Origin: Paraburkholderia sp.
GTDB taxonomy: Bacteria; Pseudomonadota; Gammaproteobacteria; Burkholderiales; Burkholderiaceae
Assembly: GCF_026225065.1 (NCBI RefSeq)
Contig: NZ_JAMFSB010000149.1
Location: 1 to 41,525, forward strand
Reading direction: 5' to 3'
Length of the DNA stretch: 41,525 nt
In this document: piece after piece, positions 26,098 to 35,752 of the stretch
How positions within the stretch are numbered: the stretch's first letter is position 1
Layout: each line of letters opens with the position of its first letter
The notes under the pieces: model-generated
Seen by the model: the letters and a program-made list of their open reading frames with translations, nothing else
Database searches by the model: none
What the model was told of the DNA's origin: nothing
Program-made: the position numbers and the translations under genes

Positions 26098-28035
26098 ATG
26101 AGCGATCGTCCGATACCCGCCGCGCGCCGCGCACCTCGCACTAGCGACGCGCACGAATCCCAGTTTCGCCTGCTCAGCGAGCGCCGTTTTGCACCGTTTT
26201 TCTGGACCCAGTTCCTGGGCGCCATGAACGACAACGTGTTCAAGATCGGCTTTACGTCGCTCGTGACGTATCAGACCGCGCGTTTCTCCGGCGTCGATGC
26301 GAAGACCGCGGCGTTCCTGATCTCGGCAATCTTCATCCTGCCGTTCGTGCTGCTCTCGGCTACCTCCGGCCAGATTGCGGACAAATACGACAAGGCGATG
26401 CTGACGCGCTTTGTGAAGACCTTCGAAATCGCCGTCATGCTGATCGGCGGCACGGGCTTCTGGCTGCACAGCGCGCCGCTTCTGTATCTGTGCACCTTTC
26501 TGATGGGTGTCCATTCCACCGTGTTCGGCCCGGTCAAGTATTCGTACCTGCCCCAGCATCTGGCGAAAACCGAGCTGGTCGGCGGCAACGGCATGGTCGA
26601 AATGGGCACCTTCGTCGCGATCCTGATCGGCACGATTATCGGCGGGGAAGCAGCGGGTTTCGTCGAACACGGCGCCGTGGTGCTGGCCTGCGCCTGCGTC
26701 GGGATAGCACTGGTGGGGCGCGCCGTGTCCGTGTTCGTGCCCGCTACGCCGGCGCCGCAGCCCGATCTGCAGATCAACTGGAATCCGGTCAGCGAAACGT
26801 GGCGCAATCTGAAGATCGCGCACGAAAACCGTACGGTGTTTCTGAGCCTGCTCGGGATTTCATGGCTGTGGTTTGTCGGCGCGACGTTTCTGTCGTCGTT
26901 TTTCAACTTTGCGAAGGACGTGCTGTCGGCCAATCCCGATGTCGTGACCGTGCTGCTCGGCACGTTTTCGATCGGCATTGGATTCGGTTCGCTGATGTGC
27001 GAACGGCTCTCGAAACGACGCATTGAAATCGGGCTCGTACCGCTCGGGTCGATTGGTATGAGCGTGTTTGCAATCGACCTGTTCTTCGCGAGTCACGCGC
27101 TGCCGCCAGCGGGGCATTTGCTGAGCGTCGGCGAATTCCTCACAATGCCCGCCAACTGGCGCGTGCTTGCCGATCTGTTCCTGCTCGCCATGTTCGGCGG
27201 CCTCTATAGCGTGCCGCTGTATGCACTGATCCAGAGCCGCAGCCGGCCGAGCCACCGCGCGCGCATCATCGCGGCAAACAATATCCTCAATTCGCTGTTC
27301 ATGATCGTCTCGGCGCTGATGGCGATCGCCTTGACCTCCGCGGGCGTCAGCATTCCGGGTCTATTCCTCGTGACCGCGCTGCTCAACATCGTGGTGGCCA
27401 CCTATATCTATTCGCTGGTGCCCGAATTCCTGCTGCGCTTTATCGCATGGATGCTGGTGCACACGTTCTACCGGATCCGGCTCGTGCATGCCGAGCACAT
27501 TCCGGAAGAGGGCGCGGCGGTGCTCGTCTGCAATCACGTGAGCTACGTGGATGCGATCGTCATCATGGCCGAAAGCCCGCGTCCGATCCGTTTCGTGATG
27601 GATCACCACATCTTCAAGTCGCCGTTCGCCGGGTGGGTGTTCCGTCACGCGAAGGCGATTCCGATCGCACCGTCGCACGAGAACCCCGAAATGCTGACGC
27701 GGGCCTATGAAACCTGTGCGCGGGCGCTCGCTGAGGGCGACCTGGTGTGCATTTTCCCCGAAGGCAAGCTGACCAGGACCGGTGATCTGAACCCGTTCCG
27801 TCACGGTGTGACCGAGATCATTCGCCGCACGCCGGCGCCGGTGGTGCCGATGGCCCTGCGCGGGCTGTGGGGCAGTGTCTTTTCACGTGCCGGCGAGACG
27901 CGCTGGCCGCGACCGGTGCAAAAAGGTGTGATGAGCCGGCTGACGCTGGCGGTTGGCGAGCCGCTCGATCCGTCACAGGCGACGCCAGAAGGGCTGCAGC
28001 AGATCGTGACGGAGTTGCGCGGGGCGCGGAAGTAG
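26098..28035 (+). CDS. MFS transporter fused to a PlsC-type acyltransferase (LplT-Aas-like)
   Basis: 645 residues. Residues of about 25-430 are a 12-helix MFS domain with [20 protein letters not shown] and [12 protein letters not shown], both LplT signatures. Residues of about 440-640 are a glycerolipid acyltransferase: [12 protein letters not shown] gives the catalytic NHxxxxD box and [18 protein letters not shown] the FPEG substrate box. In E. coli LplT flips lysophospholipid inward and Aas (acyltransferase plus acyl-ACP synthetase) re-acylates it. Here transport and acyl transfer are on one chain, and the AMP-ligase domain of Aas is absent, ending soon after the acyltransferase. The acyl donor would then have to be acyl-CoA or acyl-ACP supplied by other enzymes. 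Confidence 0.92.
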   Translation: MSDRPIPAARRAPRTSDAHESQFRLLSERRFAPFFWTQFLGAMNDNVFKIGFTSLVTYQTARFSGVDAKTAAFLISAIFILPFVLLSATSGQIADKYDKAMLTRFVKTFEIAVMLIGGTGFWLHSAPLLYLCTFLMGVHSTVFGPVKYSYLPQHLAKTELVGGNGMVEMGTFVAILIGTIIGGEAAGFVEHGAVVLACACVGIALVGRAVSVFVPATPAPQPDLQINWNPVSETWRNLKIAHENRTVFLSLLGISWLWFVGATFLSSFFNFAKDVLSANPDVVTVLLGTFSIGIGFGSLMCERLSKRRIEIGLVPLGSIGMSVFAIDLFFASHALPPAGHLLSVGEFLTMPANWRVLADLFLLAMFGGLYSVPLYALIQSRSRPSHRARIIAANNILNSLFMIVSALMAIALTSAGVSIPGLFLVTALLNIVVATYIYSLVPEFLLRFIAWMLVHTFYRIRLVHAEHIPEEGAAVLVCNHVSYVDAIVIMAESPRPIRFVMDHHIFKSPFAGWVFRHAKAIPIAPSHENPEMLTRAYETCARALAEGDLVCIFPEGKLTRTGDLNPFRHGVTEIIRRTPAPVVPMALRGLWGSVFSRAGETRWPRPVQKGVMSRLTLAVGEPLDPSQATPEGLQQIVTELRGARK

Positions 28036-28082
28036 CGGGGTTGCCGCTCGCTGTACCTCGCCTCGCTAGCGCGCGGCGACCT

Positions 28083-28139
28083 GCGAGGGCCAAACGCGAC
28101 TTGTCCGTTCGGCCAACGCCTGTCGGGCGTGGCCCTCGC
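28083..28139. repeat. 10-bp inverted repeat upstream of aroC
   Basis: GCGAGGGCCA (28083-28092) and TGGCCCTCGC (28130-28139), perfect arms around a 37-base middle that can add a CGC/GCG step. It lies between the MFS-acyltransferase stop and aroC, with no T-tract. A -10-like CATAAT follows at 28155-28160. It could be a long hairpin ending the upstream transcript or a leader structure for aroC. Confidence 0.5.
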
Positions 28140-28193
28140 CGTGAGGCGGGCTGGCATAATAGCGGCTTCCCCGCATCTCTTTGGACGACGCTC

Positions 28194-29294
28194 ATGTCCG
28201 GCAATACGCTTGGTACGCTTTTCACTGTCACGACCTTCGGCGAATCTCATGGTCCCGCTATCGGTTGTGTGATCGACGGTTGCCCGCCGGGAATGACGCT
28301 CGTTGAAGACGATATCCAGCTTGAACTGGACCGTCGCAAGCCGGGCACCTCGCGCCACGTGACGCAGCGCAAGGAAGAGGACAAGGTCGAGATCCTGTCG
28401 GGCGTGTTCGAAGGCGTGACGACCGGCGCGCCGATTGCGCTCCTGATCCGCAACACGGACCAGCGCAGCAAGGATTACGGCAACATCGCGGATACGTTCC
28501 GTCCGGGCCATGCCGATTACACCTACTGGCAGAAATTCGGTATTCGCGACTATCGCGGCGGCGGCCGTTCGTCGGCGCGTCTGACGGCGCCTACCGTCGC
28601 CGCTGGCGCGGTAGCCAAGAAGTGGCTGCGCGAGCACTTCGGCACCGAGATTCGCGGCTATATGGCGACGCTCGGTGAGATCGAGGTGCCGTTCGTCGAC
28701 TGGTCGCACGTGCGCGAAAACCCGTTCTTCGCGGCGAATGTCGAAGTGGTGCCGCAGCTCGAAGAGTACATGGACGCGCTGCGCAAGGATGGCGATTCGA
28801 TCGGCGCGCGTATCAACGTGGTCGCCTCGGGCGTGCCGGTCGGGCTTGGCGAGCCACTGTTCGACCGTCTCGATGCCGATATTGCGCATGCCATGATGGG
28901 CATCAATGCGGTGAAGGCCGTCGAGATCGGCGCGGGCTTTGCCAGCGTCGCTCAACGCGGCTCTGTGCATGGCGACGAGCTGACCCCTGAAGGCTTTGTC
29001 GGCAATCACGCGGGCGGCGTGCTCGGCGGGATTTCGACGGGGCAGGACATTACGGTGTCGATCGCCATTAAGCCGACCTCGAGCATACGCACACCGCGGC
29101 GCTCCATCGACAAGGCTGGGCAACCGGCCATTGTCGAGACCTTTGGGCGCCACGATCCGTGCGTCGGCATTCGTGCCACGCCGATTGCTGAGTCGATGCT
29201 GGCGCTAGTGCTGATCGATCATGCGCTGCGCCATCGCGCGCAGTGTGGCGATGTGGTCGTCACTACGCCGAAGATCGCGGCGAGCGCGCCGTAA
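28194..29294 (+). CDS. aroC: Chorismate synthase
   Basis: 366 residues, standard length. Converts 5-enolpyruvylshikimate-3-phosphate to chorismate, the last shikimate step, using reduced FMN. All signatures are present: [19 protein letters not shown] at the start, the middle block [20 protein letters not shown] and the C-terminal [20 protein letters not shown]. The start is the ATG giving [20 protein letters not shown], which matches other AroC N-termini. It is the only shikimate-pathway gene here. Confidence 0.98.
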   Translation: MSGNTLGTLFTVTTFGESHGPAIGCVIDGCPPGMTLVEDDIQLELDRRKPGTSRHVTQRKEEDKVEILSGVFEGVTTGAPIALLIRNTDQRSKDYGNIADTFRPGHADYTYWQKFGIRDYRGGGRSSARLTAPTVAAGAVAKKWLREHFGTEIRGYMATLGEIEVPFVDWSHVRENPFFAANVEVVPQLEEYMDALRKDGDSIGARINVVASGVPVGLGEPLFDRLDADIAHAMMGINAVKAVEIGAGFASVAQRGSVHGDELTPEGFVGNHAGGVLGGISTGQDITVSIAIKPTSSIRTPRRSIDKAGQPAIVETFGRHDPCVGIRATPIAESMLALVLIDHALRHRAQCGDVVVTTPKIAASAP

Positions 29295-29336
29295 GTCGCG
29301 TTCCGCGCAGCTTGCCGCCTCTGTCTGAATCCCCCG

Positions 29337-30812
29337 ATGATCGACCCGAATCTCCCGGCAGCTGACGGCGCGGACGCGCTGTCGCCGTTACGCGCGCGAG
29401 TCGCCATGCCGCAGGCCCACGCCACGGACTGGCTCGCGTTCGGCCAGGCCTTGCTGCAGACGGCGGGGCGTAACCGGGACCAGCAGCGCGAAGCCCTTGC
29501 CGCACTGGTGCAGGCCTATCAACTCGATCCCGCTTGCGATCCGACGCTGCTTCACACCATTGCTCAAACCGGATTTATGGTGCGCGACTGGCCTCTGGTC
29601 GACTCGGCCACGTCGTTGCTGCTTGCGCGCAACGCCGAAGATGCCAACGCGCTCGTCTGGCGCGCCGCCGCCATCCAGCAACGCGACGATTTCGATGAAG
29701 CCGAGCGTCTGTTGTGCGAGGCCGTGCGGGTGGTGCCGGGCAATCCGGTCGCGCTGCACAAGCTCGCGTTGTGCATCAAGGAACAGGCTCGCTTTGCCGA
29801 AGCCGAAGCCCTGTTGCGGCATGTGCTTGAGCTGTCGCCGAACAACGCACATGCGACGTTCGATCTGTCGGAGCTGGAAATACGCTCCAGCCGCTATGCC
29901 GATGGTTGGGTGAATTACGAATCGCGCGTCGCATTTGGGGACGACCTGAACGACGCCCACCTGGCGCTCGCCGAGGCCAGCCGCTACTGGCAGGGCGAGT
30001 CGCTCGCCGGCAAGACGTTGGTCGTCTACGGCGAGCAAGGCAACGGCGATTGCCTCTGGGCCGTGCGCTTTTTGCCGCTGCTCGCTGAGCGGGCGCGACG
30101 CGAGGGCGGCCGGGTGATCTTCGGTCACGACGGGCCGCTGCGGCATCTGTTCGAACGGATGCTGCCCGCCGACGTGGCGCTCGAAACCAGCCTTGTCACC
30201 CAGCCCGATTTCCACTGTGGGCTGATGAGCGTGCCGTTGCGGCTCGGTGTCTTCGATCCGTCAGGATGGGGCCGCCCCTATCTGAATGCCGATCCGGCGC
30301 GCGCCCAGCTGTGGCGCACGCGCATCGCACAGACGGCGGTGAATAGTGGGCCAAAAGTCGGGTTGGTGTGGAACGGCAATCCGCAGCACATTCGTGACGC
30401 CCGGCGCTCCGTGCCGGTCGACCAACTGGAGCCGCTTCTGACGGTACCAGGCATCACCTGGTTCGCGCTGTCGCCGGGGCGATCTGCTACGGTCGAGCAA
30501 TGGCGCGCGCAGGGCATCCAGATGGTCGATCCCACGGCGCATTTCGAGGCCGGTTTCGATGACGTCGCTGCGCTGCTTGCCAATCTGGATCTCGTCGTGA
30601 CTATCGACAGCGGCCCCGCTCATCTAGCCGGCGCGCTTGGTGTGCCGACGTGTCTGATGATCGATCATGTGTCGGCGTGGTTCTGGGGCGATCAAACCCA
30701 GCGCACACCTTGGTATGACTCGGTCGAGCTGTTTCGTCAGCCGGCGATCGGTGCGTGGGCGCCTGTGCTGGCGAGCGTGCGCGAGAGACTGGCGGGGCTG
30801 GCAGGGCGTTGA
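29337..30812 (+). CDS. TPR protein with glycosyltransferase-9-like C-terminal domain
   Basis: 491 residues. The N-terminal half (about 20-200) holds tetratricopeptide repeats, for example EDANALVWRAAAIQQRDDFD and NPVALHKLALCIKEQARFAE. The C-terminal half (about 215-480) resembles the GT-B fold proteins often annotated as TPR-containing glycosyltransferases: LVVYGEQGNGDCLWAVRFLP, KVGLVWNGNPQHIRDARRSV and VVTIDSGPAHLAGALGVPTC. No signal peptide or membrane helix. The function is unproven; a role in protein or polysaccharide glycosylation is possible. It starts 42 bases after aroC and may be co-transcribed, ending at the terminator near 30870. Confidence 0.85.
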   Translation: MIDPNLPAADGADALSPLRARVAMPQAHATDWLAFGQALLQTAGRNRDQQREALAALVQAYQLDPACDPTLLHTIAQTGFMVRDWPLVDSATSLLLARNAEDANALVWRAAAIQQRDDFDEAERLLCEAVRVVPGNPVALHKLALCIKEQARFAEAEALLRHVLELSPNNAHATFDLSELEIRSSRYADGWVNYESRVAFGDDLNDAHLALAEASRYWQGESLAGKTLVVYGEQGNGDCLWAVRFLPLLAERARREGGRVIFGHDGPLRHLFERMLPADVALETSLVTQPDFHCGLMSVPLRLGVFDPSGWGRPYLNADPARAQLWRTRIAQTAVNSGPKVGLVWNGNPQHIRDARRSVPVDQLEPLLTVPGITWFALSPGRSATVEQWRAQGIQMVDPTAHFEAGFDDVAALLANLDLVVTIDSGPAHLAGALGVPTCLMIDHVSAWFWGDQTQRTPWYDSVELFRQPAIGAWAPVLASVRERLAGLAGR

Positions 30813-30860
30813 GCCAATGCGGCAACGTCGCGGCGTTTCAGCAAAACCCAATCCCGACAG

Positions 30861-30903
30861 ACGAAAAAAAGCGCCGCTCATCCATCATGGAGAGCGGCGC
30901 TTT
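30861..30903 (-). terminator. Bidirectional terminator between the TPR gene and ETF-QO
   Basis: AAAGCGCCGCTC (30868-30879) pairs with GAGCGGCGCTTT (30892-30903), and TCCA/TGGA extends the stem inward past one bulged A. The minus-strand side ends in a run of seven T then CGTC, a strong terminator for ETF-QO; the plus side has TTTCGCG and may end the convergent TPR transcript. Confidence 0.88.
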
Positions 30904-30970
30904 CGCGTCCTGTGACCCTGCGCTAATGTGCTAACACCCGGCGCGACCACCCCAGCGCCAACACCCCGCG

Positions 30971-32644
30971 TCACATATTCGGATAGTTCGGCCCACCGCC
31001 ACCTTCCGGCGTGACCCACACGATATTCTGCGTCGGGTCCTTGATATCGCAGGTCTTGCAGTGCACGCAGTTCTGCGCATTGATCACCAGACGTTCGCTG
31101 CCGTCGTCGTTCTTCACGAACTCATACACCGCTGCCGGGCAATATCGCGATTCCGGCCCCGCATACGTGCTCAGGTTCACGTTCACCGGTACGCTCGGAT
31201 CTTTCAGCGTCAGGTGAGCCGGCTGGTTCTCCTCGTGATTGGTGTTCGAGATGAACACCGAGGACAGCCGGTCGAACGTCAGCTTGCCATCTGGCTTCGG
31301 GTACACGATCGGCTTGCACTGCGACGCCGGTTTCAGCATCTCGTGGTCCCAATGCTGGTGGTGCAGCGTCCACGGCACATTGCCGCTCAGCAGCTTCTGC
31401 TCGATGCCCACCATCAGTGTGCCAAGGTAAAGGCCCTTGCTCATCCACTGCTTGAAGTTGCGTGCGCGGTACAACTCGTTGTGCAGCCACGAGGTCTTGA
31501 ACGCTTCCGGATACGCCGTGAGTTCATCGCTCGTGCGGCCGGCTTGCACGGCATCGAACGCGGCATCGGCGGCCAGCATGCCGGTCTTGATCGCGGCGTG
31601 CGAACCCTTGATGCGCGAGGCGTTCAGGAAGCCCGCGTCGTCGCCTACCAGCGCGCCGCCAGGGAACACCAGCTTCGGCAGCGACAGCAGGCCGCCGGCG
31701 GTGATCGCACGAGCGCCATACGACACACGCTTGCCGCCGTCGAGGAACGCGCGGATCGACGGGTGCGTCTTGTAGCGCTGGAATTCCTCGAACGGCGACA
31801 GGTAGGGATTGGTATAACCGAGACCCACCACGAAGCCGACCATCACCTGGTTGTTGTCCAGGTGATAGAGGAACGAGCCGCCGTAGGTGTCCGACTCCAG
31901 CGGCCAGCCGGCCGTATGGATCACCAGACCTGGCTTGTGCTTCGCTGGATCGATTTCCCACAGTTCCTTGATGCCGATACCGTAGACCTGCGGATCGGCG
32001 CCGTCGCGCAGTTTGAATTTATCGCTCAGCTGGCGGCCCAGGTGGCCGCGCGCGCCTTCGCAGAACAAGGTGTATTTGGCATGTAGTTCCATGCCGAGCT
32101 GGAAGTTCTCGGTCGGCTGGCCGTCCTTGCCGATGCCCAGGTTGCCGGTGGCGACACCCTTGACCGAGCCGTCGTCGTTATACAGGACCTCGGCTGCCGG
32201 AAAGCCCGGGAAAATCTCGACGCCCAGCGCCTCGGCCTGCTGGCCCAGCCAGCGCGTGACGTTCGCAAGGCTGATGACGTAGTTGCCGTGATTCTTGAAG
32301 TTGTCAGGCAGCGCCCAGTTCGGCACGTTCTTCGAGCCGGTCGCGGAGAGGAACAGGAAGCGGTCCTCAGTCACCTCAACGTCTAAAGGCGCGCCTTTTT
32401 CCTTCCAGTCGGGGATCAGTTCGTTCAGCGCGCGAGGGTCCATGACCGCGCCGGAGAGGATGTGCGCCCCGATCTCCGAGCCCTTTTCCAGTACGCAGAC
32501 GCCGATTTCGACGCCTTTCTCCGCTGCCAGCTGCTTCAGACGGATCGCCGCGGACAGGCCGGCGGGGCCGCCGCCGACGATCACCACGTCGTATTCCATC
32601 GACTCGCGCGGGCCATACTGCTCAATGAGACTTGCGGGGGTCAT
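30971..32644 (-). CDS. Electron transfer flavoprotein-ubiquinone oxidoreductase
   Basis: 557 residues. Transfers electrons from reduced ETF, fed by acyl-CoA dehydrogenases, to ubiquinone in the inner membrane. The N-terminal FAD motif is YDVVIVGGGPAGLSAAIRL (from residue 18). The ETF-QO segments GAHILSGAVMDPRALNELIP and GLVIHTAGWPLESDTYGGSF follow. The C-terminal 4Fe-4S ligands lie in NCVHCKTCDIKDPTQNIVWV. The start is ATG 32644, with GAGGAG 6 bases upstream, rather than the longer upstream frame. It is divergent from an SDR gene, with a TetR-like palindrome between them, which suits control by a fatty-acid regulator. Confidence 0.96.
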   Translation of the reverse strand: MTPASLIEQYGPRESMEYDVVIVGGGPAGLSAAIRLKQLAAEKGVEIGVCVLEKGSEIGAHILSGAVMDPRALNELIPDWKEKGAPLDVEVTEDRFLFLSATGSKNVPNWALPDNFKNHGNYVISLANVTRWLGQQAEALGVEIFPGFPAAEVLYNDDGSVKGVATGNLGIGKDGQPTENFQLGMELHAKYTLFCEGARGHLGRQLSDKFKLRDGADPQVYGIGIKELWEIDPAKHKPGLVIHTAGWPLESDTYGGSFLYHLDNNQVMVGFVVGLGYTNPYLSPFEEFQRYKTHPSIRAFLDGGKRVSYGARAITAGGLLSLPKLVFPGGALVGDDAGFLNASRIKGSHAAIKTGMLAADAAFDAVQAGRTSDELTAYPEAFKTSWLHNELYRARNFKQWMSKGLYLGTLMVGIEQKLLSGNVPWTLHHQHWDHEMLKPASQCKPIVYPKPDGKLTFDRLSSVFISNTNHEENQPAHLTLKDPSVPVNVNLSTYAGPESRYCPAAVYEFVKNDDGSERLVINAQNCVHCKTCDIKDPTQNIVWVTPEGGGGPNYPNM

Positions 32645-32730
32645 TGATGCTCCTCTTACCGTTAGAATGCTTTTTTCGGGATCGTATTGTGGGCGAACGG
32701 TTCCGGCGCCGCAACCCAATGAATAAAGAT

Positions 32731-32746
32731 TAGCACGATCGTTCTA
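32731..32746. promoter_or_regulatory. TetR-type palindromic operator candidate
   Basis: TAGCACGATCGTTCTA: the core ACGATCGT is a perfect palindrome, and the outer TAG/CTA also match, with a single C/T mismatch pair. It lies between divergent ETF-QO and SDR genes, 87 bases from one start and 109 from the other. TetR-family fatty-acid regulators of the PsrA/FadP type bind palindromes of this kind and are known to control ETF genes. Confidence 0.55.
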
Positions 32747-32854
32747 TTTATGTGATACGGTAGCGACCCGGGGTTTCATCGGGTATGCCCCAGGTATTCA
32801 CGAACTTTCGCGGCCTCGCCGCGCGTGTAACCCCAACCGAACAAGGTAAACACA

Positions 32855-33631
32855 ATGGGCCGTTCGATCAATCTGGAAGGCAAGGTTGCGCTGATTACGG
32901 GCGCCTCGAGCGGGCTGGGCAAACGCTTCGCTCAGGTGCTGTCGCAGGCCGGCGCGAAGGTCGTGCTGGCCAGCCGCCGCACCGAACGCCTGAAAGAATT
33001 GCGCGCCGAAATCGAAGCCTCCGGCGGTGCTGCGCACGTGGTGTCGCTCGACGTGACCGATTACCAGAGCATCAAGTCCGCCGTGGCGCATGCCGAGACG
33101 GAAGCGGGCACCATCGATATTCTGGTGAACAACTCGGGCGTGTCGACCACGCAGAAGCTCGCGGAAGTCACGCCCGCCGATTTCGAATACGTGTTCGACA
33201 CGAACACCCGCGGCGCGTTCTTCGTGGCCCAGGAAGTCGCCAAGCGCATGATCATGCGCGGCAACGGCGGCCAGAAGCCGTCGTACCGCATCATCAATAT
33301 CGCGTCGGTGGCGGGTCTGCGTGTGTTGCCGCAGATCGGCCTGTACTCCATGAGCAAGGCCGCGGTCGTTCATATGACGAAGGCGATGGCGCAGGAATGG
33401 GGGCGTCACGGTATCAATGTGAACGCGATCTGTCCGGGCTATATCGACACCGAAATCAATCATCACCACTGGTCGACTGACCAGGGGCAGAAGCTGGTTT
33501 CGATGTTGCCGCGTCACCGTGTCGGTCAACCTGAAGATCTCGACGGCTTGCTGCTGTTGCTGGCCGCTGACGAATCGCAATTCATCAACGGCTCGATCAT
33601 TTCCGCGGACGACGGCTTTGGACTTTCCTGA
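32855..33631 (+). CDS. Short-chain dehydrogenase/reductase
   Basis: 258 residues. The NAD(P)-binding motif is TGASSGLGKRF at about 15-25; the usual NNAG is NNSG here. The active-site Ser in RIINIASVAGLRV and YSMSKAAVVHMTKAM with Tyr and Lys complete the catalytic set. ICPGYIDTEINHHHWSTDQG near the C-terminus is a typical substrate-loop region. Likely reduces or oxidises a hydroxyl/keto acyl substrate; the family is too broad to name it. The thioesterase gene follows after 57 bases on the same strand, suggesting a small acyl-CoA-related operon. Confidence 0.93.
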   Translation: MGRSINLEGKVALITGASSGLGKRFAQVLSQAGAKVVLASRRTERLKELRAEIEASGGAAHVVSLDVTDYQSIKSAVAHAETEAGTIDILVNNSGVSTTQKLAEVTPADFEYVFDTNTRGAFFVAQEVAKRMIMRGNGGQKPSYRIINIASVAGLRVLPQIGLYSMSKAAVVHMTKAMAQEWGRHGINVNAICPGYIDTEINHHHWSTDQGQKLVSMLPRHRVGQPEDLDGLLLLLAADESQFINGSIISADDGFGLS

Positions 33632-33652
33632 TTGAGCCTGAGTTGAGCCTAA

Positions 33653-33668
33653 AAACGGCGCGCCGTTT
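33653..33668. repeat. 16-bp perfect palindrome between SDR and thioesterase genes
   Basis: AAACGGCGCGCCGTTT, centred between 33660 and 33661, 21 bases after the SDR stop and 20 before the thioesterase start. With almost no loop it makes a poor hairpin in RNA and may be a protein site or a weak processing structure. A short direct repeat of TTGAGCCT precedes it. Confidence 0.55.
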
Positions 33669-33688
33669 CAACCTGTAGAAGAAGTACG

Positions 33689-34120
33689 ATGAGCGAACAC
33701 CACCCAGTTTTTGAAATGTCCATGCCGATCCGTTGGGGCGACATGGACGCATTCGGCCATGTGAACAACACGGTCTATTTCCGTTACATGGAGCAGGTAC
33801 GGATTTCGTGGTTCGAGCAACTGGGTATTCTCGGCGGCAATGAAGAAGGGCAGGGACCGGTAATCGTCAACGCGTCGATGGAATTCCTCAAGCAACTCCA
33901 TTACCCCGGCGACGTGATTGGCCGGATGTCGGTCGGCACGCCCGGCCGCAGCAGTTTCGATACCGGCTTCGAACTGACGCGGGCCGACGATCCGTCGACC
34001 GTCTATGCACGGGGCGCCGCGCGTTGCGTGTGGATCGACTACGCGGCGGGCAAGTCGGCGCCGATTCCCGACCTGCTGCGCTCGACTATCGAAAACGCGG
34101 TGCTCGTCAAGCCGGCTTGA
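33689..34120 (+). CDS. Acyl-CoA thioesterase, 4-hydroxybenzoyl-CoA thioesterase family
   Basis: 143 residues of the hotdog fold. IRWGDMDAFGHVNNTVYFRY contains the family active-site Asp in the WGDMDAFGHVNN box. ASMEFLKQLHYPGDVIGRMS forms the next strands. Members hydrolyse acyl-CoA or aromatic acyl-CoA thioesters in the cytoplasm. It follows the SDR gene in the same direction and converges on the PAS-LuxR gene. The specific substrate is unknown. Confidence 0.92.
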   Translation: MSEHHPVFEMSMPIRWGDMDAFGHVNNTVYFRYMEQVRISWFEQLGILGGNEEGQGPVIVNASMEFLKQLHYPGDVIGRMSVGTPGRSSFDTGFELTRADDPSTVYARGAARCVWIDYAAGKSAPIPDLLRSTIENAVLVKPA

Positions 34121-34222
34121 GGTGGTCCTGCCGTCGACCAGCGTTCGCGCTTTAGTGAATTACTCTGGTTCCATGGAGTGCGACTCTATGCAGCGAACTT
34201 GCCGCAAGCTCTTTCGCAATCG

Positions 34223-34768
34223 TCAATGCCCGAGCAGCCTCTGCAGCAGCTCCGTCGCATTGCCCGTACCGTATTTACGCATCAGTCGCGCCCGGTAGAC
34301 ATCCACCGTGCGTGAGCTGATGTCCAGCACCCGGCCGATCTGCTTGCTGGTCTTGCCAGTCACGAGTTGGGCTGCGATTTCCCGCTCGCGCGGCGTCAGC
34401 TCGATAGCGACCCGCCGCGTCGCGCTCAGGTCCTCAAAAGTCCACACGCCCGCAGCATGCGGGTTAGCGCGCTCGAGCGAGCGGCCCGTCACGTGACACC
34501 AGAATAATTCTCCATTGGCGCGCCTCATGATCCGGTCGTCGGCGTAGCTGCCGTGCGCGGTCATGATGGGCGGAATGCGTGTGCCGATCCGCTCGAACTC
34601 GTCCGCCGATGGGTACAGCACCTGAAACGACTGCCCCAGCAGCGACTCGCGCGGACAGCCGAAGATCGACGCCAACTGGTCGTTGCAGTCTTCAATGAAG
34701 CGCTCGCGCGACAGCACGAGGCCGATCGGCGCAAGATGGAAGGCGGTTTGGTAATCCAGTGCGGGCAT
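34223..34768 (-). CDS. PAS-domain LuxR-type transcriptional regulator
   Basis: 181 residues. An N-terminal PAS domain (about 5-110: DYQTAFHLAPIGLVLSRERF, IFGCPRESLLGQSFQVLYPS) is followed by a C-terminal LuxR helix-turn-helix: LTPREREIAAQLVTGKTSKQ, then ISSRTVDVYRARLMRKYG. No receiver phosphorylation domain. I chose ATG 34768; a TTG at 34801 would add 11 residues, which fall on a tandem repeat. It is divergent from the CoA-transferase pair scoAB, which it may control. The PAS ligand or partner is not visible. Confidence 0.9.
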   Translation of the reverse strand: MPALDYQTAFHLAPIGLVLSRERFIEDCNDQLASIFGCPRESLLGQSFQVLYPSADEFERIGTRIPPIMTAHGSYADDRIMRRANGELFWCHVTGRSLERANPHAAGVWTFEDLSATRRVAIELTPREREIAAQLVTGKTSKQIGRVLDISSRTVDVYRARLMRKYGTGNATELLQRLLGH

Positions 34769-34771
34769 GAA

Positions 34772-34795
34772 AGGTGCGAAAGCAGGTGCGAAAGC
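34772..34795. repeat. Perfect tandem 12-bp repeat in front of the PAS-LuxR start
   Basis: AGGTGCGAAAGC occurs twice head to tail, at 34772-34783 and 34784-34795, directly upstream of the chosen ATG. If the TTG start at 34801 is used, it encodes a repeated FAPA-like peptide. Confidence 0.85.
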
Positions 34796-35045
34796 GGACA
34801 ATCACTTATGTATTTTTGCGTATTGTGCCGTATGGCGCGAGCATCGTACCCTTTCGGGCAAATCACACGGCTGCAGCGAAGCCGCGGGTGAAGGGTCTGC
34901 CGCGTCGGCTGGGCAATGTCGACGCAAGGCCGGCTGCGGATGACTAGAATGACGTTCTGGGCTCGCCCCGCATCACCACGCATCGCACCGATCCGGCGGC
35001 CGGTGTACCGGATTTTCGGGTTTCCATAAAGGAAGGGACACACTG

Positions 35046-35750
35046 ATGAACAAGGTCTATCCAGACGCGGCTACCGCGCTCAAGGACATCGTCAAGGACG
35101 GCCAGACGTTCGCCGTCGGCGGCTTTGGCCTGTGCGGCATCCCTGAGGCGCTGATCGCGGCGCTGCGCGATTCGGCGGTCAAAGGCATCACCTGCATCAG
35201 CAACAACGCCGGTGTCGACGGTTTCGGCCTTGGCCTGCTGCTCGAAACACGCCAGGTCAAGAAGATGATCTCGTCGTATGTGGGCGAAAACAAGGAGTTC
35301 GAACGCCAGTACCTGGCCGGCGAACTCGAGCTCGAATTCACGCCGCAAGGCACGCTCGCCGAAAAGCTGCGCGCGGGCGGCTCGGGCATTCCGGCGTTCT
35401 TCACCAATACGGGCTACGGGACGCTGATCGCCGAAGGCAAGGAAACCCGCCAGTTCGGCGAGAACCATTACGTGCTCGAACATTCGCTGACGGCCGACGT
35501 CGCGCTCGTCAAGGCGTGGAAGGCCGACAAGTCGGGCAACCTGATCTATCGCCGCACCGCGCGCAACTTCAACCCGATGTGCGCGATGGCGGGCAAGATC
35601 ACGGTGGTGGAGGTCGAGGAAATCGTGGAAGTGGGCGAGCTCGATCCGGACGCCATCCATACGCCGGGCATCTTCGTGCAGCGCATTGTGCTCAATGCGC
35701 ATCCGGAGAAACGCATCGAACAACGCATCGTCCGCGCGAAAGGAGCGTAA
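35046..35750 (+). CDS. scoA: 3-oxoacid CoA-transferase subunit A
   Basis: 234 residues. Alpha subunit of the class I CoA-transferase that moves CoA from succinyl-CoA to acetoacetate (ketone-body use). [20 protein letters not shown] and [20 protein letters not shown] are the GxGGF-type family signatures. A canonical AAGGAAGGGA lies upstream. Subunit B follows after 2 bases. The pair could also be a 3-oxoadipate CoA-transferase; the sequence type ([20 protein letters not shown]) favours succinyl-CoA:3-ketoacid transferase. Confidence 0.95.
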   Translation: MNKVYPDAATALKDIVKDGQTFAVGGFGLCGIPEALIAALRDSAVKGITCISNNAGVDGFGLGLLLETRQVKKMISSYVGENKEFERQYLAGELELEFTPQGTLAEKLRAGGSGIPAFFTNTGYGTLIAEGKETRQFGENHYVLEHSLTADVALVKAWKADKSGNLIYRRTARNFNPMCAMAGKITVVEVEEIVEVGELDPDAIHTPGIFVQRIVLNAHPEKRIEQRIVRAKGA

Positions 35751-35752
35751 TC

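Noticed and set aside
27801..29153. Long minus-strand frame of 450 codons opposite aroC
   Set aside because: Antisense shadow of aroC and the acyltransferase gene, which carry complete family motifs.
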